Assembly (NCBI RefSeq): GCF_000334455.1
Contig: NZ_BANX01000029.1
Location: 1 to 32,737 of the forward strand
DNA: 32,737 bases
Origin: Gordonia soli NBRC 108243
Lineage (GTDB): Bacteria > Actinomycetota > Actinomycetes > Mycobacteriales > Mycobacteriaceae
Direction: 5' to 3'
The notes beneath the pieces were generated by a model. That model saw only the letters and a list, made by a program, of their open reading frames with translations. It was not told the origin of the DNA and did no database searches. Each line of letters starts with the position of its first letter. Within the stretch, counting starts at the first letter, position 1. The position numbers and the translations under genes were made by a program. This document shows, piece by piece, positions 26,803 to 32,737 of this stretch.

Positions 26803-28199
26803 CCCCGCCCGAATAGCTGAATCACGTTGGAAGGCTCAGATACCGCCGGGGCTAGAGCCGGGGCGGGTTCGGGCAGGTTGTTGAGCGCGCCGCCGTCTTC
26901 GCTCGGTATCCAGTCGCCGTAGGTGTCCAGCGTCAGGCTGTAGTGCGCGTGTCCGAGCCACTGCGACACCTGCATGAAGTGGACCCCTGCCGACAACTGC
27001 ATGGTGGCGAACGTGTGGCGGCTGTAGTCGTGCAGCCTGACGCCCCGCTGCGCGGGCTGGCCGTTGCGGGCGGGGCAACTCACCGGCAGACCGCTCTCAA
27101 CCAGCGCCGGAGCCAAAATCGTCTCGAACCACGTCCCCAACTCGGGCGGATGCGACCAGTCCAGTTCGGCCACGGTGCGCTCACCTTTCACGCGGCGTCC
27201 GCCGTTCTTCCGCGACGGCCACAACGACGCGGTCGGCTCGTCAGCGCGGGGGTGCTCGGCAACGTAGGCGCGCATCCGTTCGGCCAGCCAAGGCGGCAAG
27301 GGCACCGAGCGCCGAGACTTGCGACTCTTGGGTGTGCTCGTCACCCACTGCCCGCCTTTCCGGTCCTTGGTTCGGCGGACATGCACCACGCAGCGCGTGG
27401 CTCCTGACGCATCAGGGCCAGGGCGCGTGGTGAACTCCAAGTCTTGGATCTCCAACCCGGCGCATTCGGCCTTGCGCAGCCCCGAGTACGGCAAGAAGTA
27501 CGCCAGCAACTCGTAGACCGGATAGCGCTCCCCCACGATCCGCGCAGTCTGGGCGATCTGTTCGGCGGTCAGCGGGTGATGCTGGAACGCCTCGCGATCA
27601 CCCACGGCGTGCCCGGTGCTGAAATCCACCTGCTCGGTCGGGCTGACGGGGATAGCGCCGTGGCGTGTGGCGTACTTGAGGACGGCCCGCAGCGCGAGCC
27701 AAGCGTGTTTTACGGTCTTCGGGGCGAGGTTGCGTGCTGCCAGGTCCGCGAGGAAGTGCTCGCAGTCCCGTGGGCTGACGCTAGCGACAGCCTGACCGCC
27801 GAACCTTTCCAGCGAGTAGCGCCGCAACACCTTCTCGTAGTCGTCGAGGGTGCGTTGCTTCAATCGGCCCTGCGCGACCTTGACCTGCTGGCTCTCGATC
27901 CACGCTTGCGCGTAGTACCCGAACGGGAGATCGCCTGCCTTCCGCTGTTCGGCCAGGGCGCTTGTCCGTCCGGAGTGCTTCGCAGCGTTCAGCTCGTCGC
28001 GACGGGCTTCGGCGTCTTCTCGGGTAGCGAAGGATTCCTGTCGGTTACGGGTGCGCTTCCGTCCTTCCGGGTTCGCCACGTCGACTGGGATCGGTAGCCC
28101 GTAGGCGTCGCGCTCCACCTCCTTCCAGATGACGCGGTACGTCTTGACCGGCTTCCCGCGCTGTCGGTCCTTGGTCTCGTAGGTCTTGATCCACGCCAT
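26799..28199 (-). CDS. Tyrosine-family site-specific integrase
   Basis: 466 residues. An N-terminal arm-binding AP2-like/SAM-like region (YRVIWKEVERDAYG...RRDELNAAKHSG), core-binding domain about 90-190, and catalytic domain from about 205. Catalytic residues: Arg242 (YSGLRKAE), a basic Lys region TPKSRKSRRSVPLP, His390...Arg394 in HDYSRHTFAT, His417 (WLGH) and Tyr427 (LDTYGDW). The His-Arg motif is HxxxR, one residue longer than the usual HxxR. It probably integrates the element into the adjacent tRNA. The ATG lies 1 nt after the GIY-YIG stop. Confidence 0.94.
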   Translation of the reverse strand: MAWIKTYETKDRQRGKPVKTYRVIWKEVERDAYGLPIPVDVANPEGRKRTRNRQESFATREDAEARRDELNAAKHSGRTSALAEQRKAGDLPFGYYAQAWIESQQVKVAQGRLKQRTLDDYEKVLRRYSLERFGGQAVASVSPRDCEHFLADLAARNLAPKTVKHAWLALRAVLKYATRHGAIPVSPTEQVDFSTGHAVGDREAFQHHPLTAEQIAQTARIVGERYPVYELLAYFLPYSGLRKAECAGLEIQDLEFTTRPGPDASGATRCVVHVRRTKDRKGGQWVTSTPKSRKSRRSVPLPPWLAERMRAYVAEHPRADEPTASLWPSRKNGGRRVKGERTVAELDWSHPPELGTWFETILAPALVESGLPVSCPARNGQPAQRGVRLHDYSRHTFATMQLSAGVHFMQVSQWLGHAHYSLTLDTYGDWIPSEDGGALNNLPEPAPALAPAVSEPSNVIQLFGRG

Positions 28200-28200
28200 G

Positions 28201-28575
28201 TCAGCTCGCTTTCTCGTCGTTGTGCCAGTTGCCGATGTCTCCGGCGACGTCGATTGCGCGCCATTCGCTGAGCAGGCGAGGATTCGGTCGTTCCACGTTG
28301 TAGCGCGGGTTCTCGTCCTGAATCGCCTGCGCTTCGGCGATGATCGTCGCCCATTGGTCGGGGTGCTCCTCGTAGGTCACCAGCGCCCTGTTCCACGGCC
28401 ACACGAACCACGACTTGCTCGCGGCGTGGCTCTTGACCCGGCTCTTAAGGCTCGCGATGGTCTGTCCGACGTACAGAAGCTCATGCGTATCGGGGTCGTA
28501 TACGCGGTACACACAGCACTTCGGGTCATAACGGTGCCCTTCGTGCGGGTTCCATACCCAAGTCTCACCCTTCAT
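28201..28575 (-). CDS. GIY-YIG superfamily protein
   Basis: 124 residues, a nearly stand-alone GIY-YIG domain. Seen: VYRVY (22-26), YVGQT (35-39), Arg46, His50, and the C-terminal EAQAIQDENPRYN with catalytic Glu81 and Asn93. All residues expected for the endonuclease site are present; no extra DNA-binding domain is seen. The junctions on both sides are TGACATG (stop, one base, start), so it is translated between the serine recombinase and the integrase. It could process element DNA, act as an anti-host or homing nuclease, or aid excision; which one is unknown. Confidence 0.85.
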   Translation of the reverse strand: MKGETWVWNPHEGHRYDPKCCVYRVYDPDTHELLYVGQTIASLKSRVKSHAASKSWFVWPWNRALVTYEEHPDQWATIIAEAQAIQDENPRYNVERPNPRLLSEWRAIDVAGDIGNWHNDEKAS

Positions 28576-28576
28576 G

Positions 28577-29308
28577 TCAGGCCACCTTCTCGTTGATCTC
28601 GTTCGCGCGCTTCAGAATCCGGGCGACGGTGCCGCTGCACCACACCCCTCCGCGCTTGGTCGGGTGTCCTTCGGCGGTGAGGACACGGGCTATCTCGCGG
28701 GTGCCGACACCCTGCGCGGCGAGGCTCTGCATCAAGGCCAGGGCGCGTTGTTCGGCCGGAACCGGCACAAGCCTTCCGTGTGGGTTGGTCGGGCTCTTTC
28801 GCTCGGTGCGCCACCCGTAGGGCACTCCCCCGGTCGCGTGTCCGCCGTTGGCGGCTTTCTGTCGCCGCCCGTCTCGCAGCCGCTTCGCTGTCATGCGTCG
28901 CTCCAATCCGGCGAACACCGCCACCATTTCGCGCATCGCAGTCCGCATCGGGTCATCAGGGTCGTCACGCAGCACCACACCTGTGGAGGTGAACACCTCG
29001 GCGTTAGGTCGCTTCCACACTTCGGCCAGCACCGCCTCCTGCACGGTGACAGCGCGGGCGAGCCTGTCCAAGTCCCGCACGACCAGACCGGCGGCTTTGC
29101 CGTCGCGGATTAGGTCCAGGGCTTCGGTGAGGCCGGGGCGGTCTTCAGCCTTGAGCGCCCCGCTCTTGCCTTCGTCTACCGTCCACGCCACGATGCGATG
29201 GCCACCGGCCTTGGCTGCGGCTTTGATAGCGGCGCGTTGTGTGTCGAGTCCGTATCCATGCTTGGCCTGCTCGATAGTTGAGACGCGTAGGTAGGCAACC
29301 AGTTTCAT
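28577..29308 (-). CDS. Serine recombinase (resolvase/invertase family)
   Basis: 243 residues. Resolvase domain 1-140 with nucleophile Ser10 (YLRVSTIEQ), the conserved LVVRDLDRLARAV block (Arg and Asp) and MREMVAVFAGLERRMTAKRLRDGRR at the long E-helix. A short Recombinase/HTH part follows: GGVPYGWR and GVGTREIARVLTAEGHPTKRG, then WCSGTVARILKR. It is much shorter than large serine integrases and lacks their zinc/coiled-coil domain, so a resolvase or regulator role is likelier than phage-type integration. AAAGGAG 6 nt before the ATG is a perfect Shine-Dalgarno. First gene of the resolvase-GIY-YIG-integrase operon. Confidence 0.92.
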   Translation of the reverse strand: MKLVAYLRVSTIEQAKHGYGLDTQRAAIKAAAKAGGHRIVAWTVDEGKSGALKAEDRPGLTEALDLIRDGKAAGLVVRDLDRLARAVTVQEAVLAEVWKRPNAEVFTSTGVVLRDDPDDPMRTAMREMVAVFAGLERRMTAKRLRDGRRQKAANGGHATGGVPYGWRTERKSPTNPHGRLVPVPAEQRALALMQSLAAQGVGTREIARVLTAEGHPTKRGGVWCSGTVARILKRANEINEKVA

Positions 29309-29383
29309 TCCTGCTCCTTTGGAAATTCTGGATCGGCTCAGCCGCTCTACCTGCGGTGCCGCCAGAGCTTTAGGTGTGCCACC

Positions 29384-29389
29384 AGCCTA
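29384..29389 (-). promoter_or_regulatory. Possible -10 box of recombination operon
   Basis: Minus-strand TAGGCT (TANNNT) about 75 nt before the serine recombinase start; the -35 region falls in the adjacent CRP-like palindrome. Confidence 0.35.
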
Positions 29390-29395
29390 CCTGCA

Positions 29396-29411
29396 TGTGA
29401 CGTAGATCACT
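29396..29411. promoter_or_regulatory. CRP-like palindrome upstream of recombination operon
   Basis: TGTGA-CGTAGA-TCACT: matches the TGTGA-N6-TCACA CRP/Rv3676-type site with one mismatch. It overlaps the presumed -35 region of the recombinase promoter, so binding would more likely repress than activate. Confidence 0.4.
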
Positions 29412-29489
29412 ACTCAATCCTGTTGTCCGACAGAGAAATTGGCTCCCGTTACCGTTGAGATGGGGCGGGAGGTGCGCGGGTGCGGGGCC

Positions 29490-29518
29490 GACGTCGTTAG
29501 GCCGTCGACAACGACGTC
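29490..29518 (-). terminator. Hairpin after the 117-residue ORF
   Basis: Perfect 9-bp inverted repeat GACGTCGTT / AACGACGTC with an 11-nt loop, 35 nt downstream of the stop at 29554. It could alternatively be an operator of the recombination operon. Confidence 0.45.
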
Positions 29519-29553
29519 AGCGGGTCGCGACAACCGTTGCGGGTGGCGCTGGC

Positions 29554-29907
29554 CTATGGCGCGGGTGGGCGCTGGCCCGTGTCTCGGTCCGATGCCGGAC
29601 CTCGATGGTCGTTGGCGCGGAGCTGTTCGAGGGCTTCGTCCATCGGGAGCAGCTTCCTCGGCACGCGAGGCGTGACCACCGGAGCCGACGCCGACTCAGA
29701 CGACGCTGACACCGGCTCGGCGTCGGCTCCCTCGTCGCGATCCTCAGCGGCCAGGGCGCGGTCGTCGGCGCGCTTCACAGCGACAATCTCGTCGTAAATC
29801 CAGTCGGGGTATTCCTTTGGCGCGTAAGGCTTTCCGTAATCGCCAACGAATCTGCCCGGTCGTCCCGAACCCGTTCCGCCCGAACGCTTTCCACGCCTAC
29901 TTGTCAT
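29554..29907 (-). CDS. Hypothetical protein of mobile element
   Basis: 117 residues, not recognised. Starts with a basic Gly/Arg-rich segment (MTSRRGKRSGGTGSGRPGRF), then YGKPYAPKEYPDWIYDEIVAVKRA, an acidic/Ser stretch and a C-terminal helix LLPMDEALEQLRAND. The acidic-basic layout hints at a small nucleic-acid- or protein-binding factor. AAGGGAATTGGGACG precedes the ATG at 29907. Its start lies inside the end of the 47-residue ORF (11-nt overlap), so it is translationally coupled. Confidence 0.6.
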   Translation of the reverse strand: MTSRRGKRSGGTGSGRPGRFVGDYGKPYAPKEYPDWIYDEIVAVKRADDRALAAEDRDEGADAEPVSASSESASAPVVTPRVPRKLLPMDEALEQLRANDHRGPASDRDTGQRPPAP

Positions 29908-30040
29908 CGTCCCAATTCCCTTCTGCTCGAACGCTTTCCGCGTCCAATTTCGTAGTAATCCATCTCGCGCGGAAGCTTGCGTCTCTCTCCGCGATGTGCT
30001 CCAAATCAAGGGGTTTGCGGCCCCGGTTTGTACCAACCAT
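29897..30040 (-). CDS. Small hypothetical ORF upstream of and coupled to the 117-residue ORF
   Basis: 47 residues beginning MVGTNRGRKPLDLEHIAER and ending EGNWDDDK. The helix-rich sequence ERDASFRARWITTKLDAESVR is compositionally protein-like and ends across the next gene's start. The ATG at 30040 has only a weak upstream AGGGAATTG. No family recognised; in AICE-like elements small proteins between rep and int are often excisionases or regulators, but no HTH is evident here. Confidence 0.5.
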   Translation of the reverse strand: MVGTNRGRKPLDLEHIAERDASFRARWITTKLDAESVRAEGNWDDDK

Positions 30041-30129
30041 TGACTCAAGGACAATTCCCTGTGGTCGGCGTCTTCGTCGTCGTTGTCGGCTCGACGGCCA
30101 GCCAGCGATACCGCGGACAGCCTGCGTAG

Positions 30130-30277
30130 CCAGGTGCCCCTGGTACGCGCGCGAAGTACCCACCCTTACTTCTAGGGGTGTGTAGGGGGTTCTGGGGGCA
30201 TCTGGTGCCAGGTAGCCAGATGCCCACATACCCCCAGATGCCCCAGGTGCCCACAGCCACCCACCGGGGGCATGTGG
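30130..30277. repeat. Iteron-like repeat cluster downstream of the replication gene
   Basis: The decamer CCAGRTGCCC occurs on the plus strand at 30130, 30216, 30234 and 30243 and inverted (GGGCATCTGG) at 30196; a one-mismatch inverted copy GGGCATGTGG is at 30268. Copies at 30196 and 30216 form a 10-bp stem. Between 30216 and 30252 the minus strand reads as 9-nt tandem units (consensus GGGCATCTG, four units). The minus strand has five runs of at least three G spaced by 5-7 nt (30223-30263), a G-quadruplex motif. Candidate origin or Rep-binding site. Confidence 0.55.
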
Positions 30278-30284
30278 CCTGCCC

Positions 30285-32537
30285 CTACCCATTTCGTGCA
30301 ACTTTGTTGCCACTTTTCGCTGACAAGCCCGCCTTGAAGGTCTTCGGTGGCAGCTCCCAAGTCCAATGTGAGACGGTTCCGTCGTCGCCACGGACCGGTG
30401 TCTTCACGATGAGCAGCTTGTTCGCAGCGTTCGCCACCGTCTTATCGCTGCATCCGGTCTCAGCGCTGACCATCTTGCGCACGTCCTTGGCCTCCCTCGG
30501 GCCACTCGCCAACAGTTCCTTGATCATCCGTGCGGCTTCATCTCTTGCGGGCGCAGCCTTACGCGCATCCGGCTTGGCACCGTCGGCACCGACCAACTGA
30601 TCGGCGTTCTCATCAAGTTGCCCCGTCCACAGCACTACCGGCGAATCTGGATCGTCTCGGCTGGACTCCAGCCGGTATCCCATCGTTTGCGGTGCTCGCG
30701 ACAGATTGCCCTTGATCGACGCCAACCCGTAGGTTGCGTCAGCGTTCTCGCGATCCTCACTCTCGGGCAGCTTTGCCGCCAACAGCGCCGAACGCGCCAG
30801 CGCCGTGAAGGCAATCGATCCGCCACCTCGATGCTTCGCGCTCATGCCTGTGCCCTTGTTCAGGTGTCGCACCAACACAATTGCCGCACCGGTCCGCTCA
30901 GCCACGCTGGCTAGCGTCATAAGCGCTTTCCGATTCGCCGTGTCGCTTCCAGGCTTGACCGCATCGGACATGAACGCCGTGATCGGGTCAATGATCACCA
31001 GCGCCGCGTCCACCTCGTCGATCGCACGGCGCAGCCGGTCCACATCTTCGGGGATCAAAAACGGAACCGGCGCACCTTTATCGTCGGTCGGCTGCGTCAT
31101 CGTCACGATCCGCGACCGATCCGCCCCTGCTGCGATCAGGCGCGGCACAACGGTGTCGGCGATGTCGTCCTCTACGCCAACCAAGACCACCGATCCCGGC
31201 TCGTTCAAGCCCTTTTCGTTGTGGGTCTCGCGACCGCCGACAATGGCGCACGGCCACGGCCCGCCCGTGGTGACCATCGACGCCCACGTGAGCGTCATCG
31301 TGGACTTTCCGACGTCGGGTTCGCCCTCAAAGATCGTCAGCTTGCCGCGCGGAATCCACGGCCACCACAACCAGTCCACCTTCGTCGGAACGACGTCCGC
31401 CAAGGACTGCGTCAACGATCCATGACCAATCGCCGGCTGACTGTCCGATTCGACAGTGCGCTGCCACAGGCGTTCACCATCGACCACGACCGCCGTCCAT
31501 CGTGAGCCCGAACCCCACAGCCCCTCGGGGCCGAACGCCTCGCCGGTCTCGTAGTCCATCGCCCGATAGTTGGGGTCACCCGCGACAATCTGCGCGCCAC
31601 CGCGTTTGGCCGCCTGGAACTCCTTACGCGCCATGCGCTCGCCACCGCGCTTGTCGGCTACGGCGTCCACATATTCGGCCTCGATCAACCGCAGCGCGGC
31701 GTCTACCCCGCGCTCACCTTTCGCGCCGAGGCGCACCAATCCCATTACGGCGTCACGCATCGCGTCAAACCGATTGGACCGCTCCGCTACCGCCGTCAAT
31801 AACGCATTCAGGTGCGCCTGCACCTTGGGCGTCATCGCACCGCCACGAAACGAACCGACCACCTCGGCGGCGTCCTCATCGGAGCCCTTGCGCGCACTCG
31901 CAGCGTCGTGCGCCAACCCCGCCCGCCACGCCTCCGGAAGCGCCGGAAGGTCCTCGGGCGGAGGTAGTTGTCCGCAATCGTGTCCGTCAGGGGCGAACGC
32001 CCTCACCAGTCCCGCGGCGTGGACACTCGGCGGAGCCACCGAATACCGATGGTGGCGCTGAACGATCTCCACGCCAGGGCCAAGAATCCCGCGGCTCGTC
32101 CACCCCTGCGGTACCCGAAAGAACAGCTTGCGGCTGCCATCGGTACGGGCCGTCACCGACCACGTCGCCGGGAGCGCGCCCCACGCCTGTTCGTGCTCAG
32201 CCAGCGTCTGTGCGCCGGGCTTGCCGTCATAGCAGTCCACATCAATTGCGATCACGCCAACCGGCATCCGAGTCGCCAGATTCAGCCCGTCGTCTGTCGC
32301 GGCCCAGCGGTCAGCCCACTCGCGAAACGTCTCGTCGTCGGTGACGTCCACGCCTTCGTGTCCAGTAACACCGCTGACAAGAAGAACCTTGCCGCCCTCA
32401 CCCCCGAGCGGGATCGGATGCCACCCCAGCTGAACCAGAGTCTTCGCATTCTCCACGAACGAATCGGGACTTAATCGCCTGTACCGCACGGATTTACGGT
32501 CTGGCTTCGGTCTATGGGCAGGAGTATGGTTGCTCAC
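30285..32537 (-). CDS. Bifunctional PrimPol / RecA-like NTPase replication protein
   Basis: About 750 residues. Residues 25-205 are a bifunctional primase/polymerase (PrimPol) domain: GWHPIPLGG, catalytic Asp99/Asp101 in GVIAIDVDCYDG, GSRKLFFRVP and VEIVQRHHRYSVAPPSVH. Residues 400-640 are a RepA/AAA_25-type RecA-fold helicase: Walker A GEPDVGKS (405-412), VLVGVEDD, Walker B ALVIIDP (512-518) and VLVRHLNKG with a following RGGGSIAF. The last 100 residues are a winged-helix-like tail (EAKDVRKMVSAETGCSDKTVANA). The fusion would supply primer synthesis and helicase for autonomous replication of the element, as RepPP proteins do in AICEs. The GTG at 32537 is set by GAAAGG 6 nt upstream. It is followed by the iteron-like repeats. 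Confidence 0.9.
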   Translation of the reverse strand: MSNHTPAHRPKPDRKSVRYRRLSPDSFVENAKTLVQLGWHPIPLGGEGGKVLLVSGVTGHEGVDVTDDETFREWADRWAATDDGLNLATRMPVGVIAIDVDCYDGKPGAQTLAEHEQAWGALPATWSVTARTDGSRKLFFRVPQGWTSRGILGPGVEIVQRHHRYSVAPPSVHAAGLVRAFAPDGHDCGQLPPPEDLPALPEAWRAGLAHDAASARKGSDEDAAEVVGSFRGGAMTPKVQAHLNALLTAVAERSNRFDAMRDAVMGLVRLGAKGERGVDAALRLIEAEYVDAVADKRGGERMARKEFQAAKRGGAQIVAGDPNYRAMDYETGEAFGPEGLWGSGSRWTAVVVDGERLWQRTVESDSQPAIGHGSLTQSLADVVPTKVDWLWWPWIPRGKLTIFEGEPDVGKSTMTLTWASMVTTGGPWPCAIVGGRETHNEKGLNEPGSVVLVGVEDDIADTVVPRLIAAGADRSRIVTMTQPTDDKGAPVPFLIPEDVDRLRRAIDEVDAALVIIDPITAFMSDAVKPGSDTANRKALMTLASVAERTGAAIVLVRHLNKGTGMSAKHRGGGSIAFTALARSALLAAKLPESEDRENADATYGLASIKGNLSRAPQTMGYRLESSRDDPDSPVVLWTGQLDENADQLVGADGAKPDARKAAPARDEAARMIKELLASGPREAKDVRKMVSAETGCSDKTVANAANKLLIVKTPVRGDDGTVSHWTWELPPKTFKAGLSAKSGNKVARNG

Positions 32538-32602
32538 GTCTGGCCTTTCAGATGTGTGTAGAGGTACGGAGACCGCCGACCGTCCTGCCCAACAAGACCG
32601 GT

Positions 32603-32680
32603 CGGCGATCGCCGTTTCAGAGTCAGAATCCGTTGCGCCACAACGGAGGTAAAGTGTTAGTGATCGGTAGCGCTGATCAC
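32603..32680. promoter_or_regulatory. Palindrome-rich control region upstream of replication gene
   Basis: Three dyads lie within 80 nt: CGGCGATCGCCG (32603-32614, perfect 12-bp palindrome), CCGTTG-CGCCA-CAACGG (32630-32646) and GTGATC-n9-GATCAC (32660-32680). They resemble operators for a regulator of the rep promoter. No clear promoter hexamers or conserved ORF were found in 32538-32702. Confidence 0.4.
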
Positions 32681-32702
32681 AGGAGAAGTCCCCGCTCTCC
32701 AC

Positions 32703-32737
32703 GAGGCCCGCTCTTCGCCCAGCGTTGAGCGGGCCTC
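32703..32737. terminator. Hairpin at right window edge
   Basis: Perfect 11-bp stem GAGGCCCGCTC / GAGCGGGCCTC with a 13-nt loop. It probably ends a gene lying to the right; orientation is unknown because the window stops here. Confidence 0.55.

Larger units (their letters stand above)
25595..32737. mobile_element. Left part of integrated element (AICE-like or satellite), right end outside window
   Basis: The stretch starts at a tRNA 3' end and carries a tyrosine integrase, serine recombinase, GIY-YIG protein, PrimPol-type replication protein and cargo. Chromosomal synteny with mycobacterial pdtaR-uvrB genes stops at the tRNA. No duplicate of the tRNA 3' end occurs elsewhere in the window, so the right attachment site must lie beyond 32737. 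A PrimPol replicase plus tRNA-targeting integrase fits actinomycete integrative and conjugative elements of RepPP type; no FtsK/TraB transfer gene is visible. The left boundary is approximate. Confidence 0.8.

Noticed and set aside
29439..29797. Plus-strand open frames over the 117-residue ORF and its upstream gap
   Set aside because: Arg-rich shadow translations with no start signal or domain.
30130..30277. CRISPR array
   Set aside because: Repeats are about 10 nt with no regular spacers of 30-40 nt; no cas genes in the window.
30041..30391. Possible protein coded through the 9-nt repeats on the minus strand
   Set aside because: All three frames give low-complexity Trp/Gly/His/Pro repeats and overlap the replicase end; better explained as non-coding repeats.

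Overview
The window is high-GC actinobacterial chromosome, most likely from the Mycobacteriales (Gordonia-like; genus inferred, not proven). The order pdtaR - polA - rpsA - coaE - DUF402 gene - uvrB matches the Rv1626-Rv1633 neighbourhood of Mycobacterium tuberculosis. S1 and CoaE are close in sequence to their mycobacterial counterparts, including the CoaE-GrpB fusion. Blocks of other genes (amino-acid ABC transporters, an aztD-like gene, a SNF2/SWIM pair) are interleaved.

Positions 1-15.6 kb: uvrB (partial, minus), a DUF402 gene (plus), coaE and a TetR regulator (minus), and a zinc-metallochaperone-like lipoprotein gene (aztD-like, minus) whose start lies against a 21-bp Zur-box-like palindrome. 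Next come a divergent SNF2 helicase and SWIM zinc-finger gene that overlap by 4 nt, a strong bidirectional terminator, rpsA (minus), a 2H phosphoesterase, a methyltransferase and a VOC protein (plus). A polar amino-acid ABC transporter follows (ATPase, permease, binding lipoprotein; minus), then an isopropylmalate-dehydrogenase-family gene overlapped with polA.

Positions 15.6-25.5 kb: polA, a GNAT acetyltransferase, and a complete branched-chain amino-acid type ABC operon livK-livH-livM-livG-livF with translationally coupled junctions and a hairpin between livK and livH. Then comes the ANTAR response regulator pdtaR.

Positions 25.5-32.7 kb: a tRNA with a CAA anticodon, followed directly by the left part of an integrated mobile element. 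Its visible genes are a DUF4062 (TIR/STIR-like) protein at the extreme edge, a tyrosine integrase, a GIY-YIG protein and a serine recombinase in one tightly packed operon, two small coupled unknown ORFs, and a PrimPol-RecA-type NTPase replication protein. An iteron-like repeat cluster that can also form G-quadruplexes lies just downstream of the replication gene. The genes resemble the integration/replication module of an actinomycete integrative and conjugative element (AICE, RepPP type) or a satellite. No transfer (FtsK/TraB) gene and no second attachment site is inside the window, so the right end lies beyond it. The DUF4062 gene at the element edge is the best candidate for an undescribed accessory (possibly anti-phage) function.
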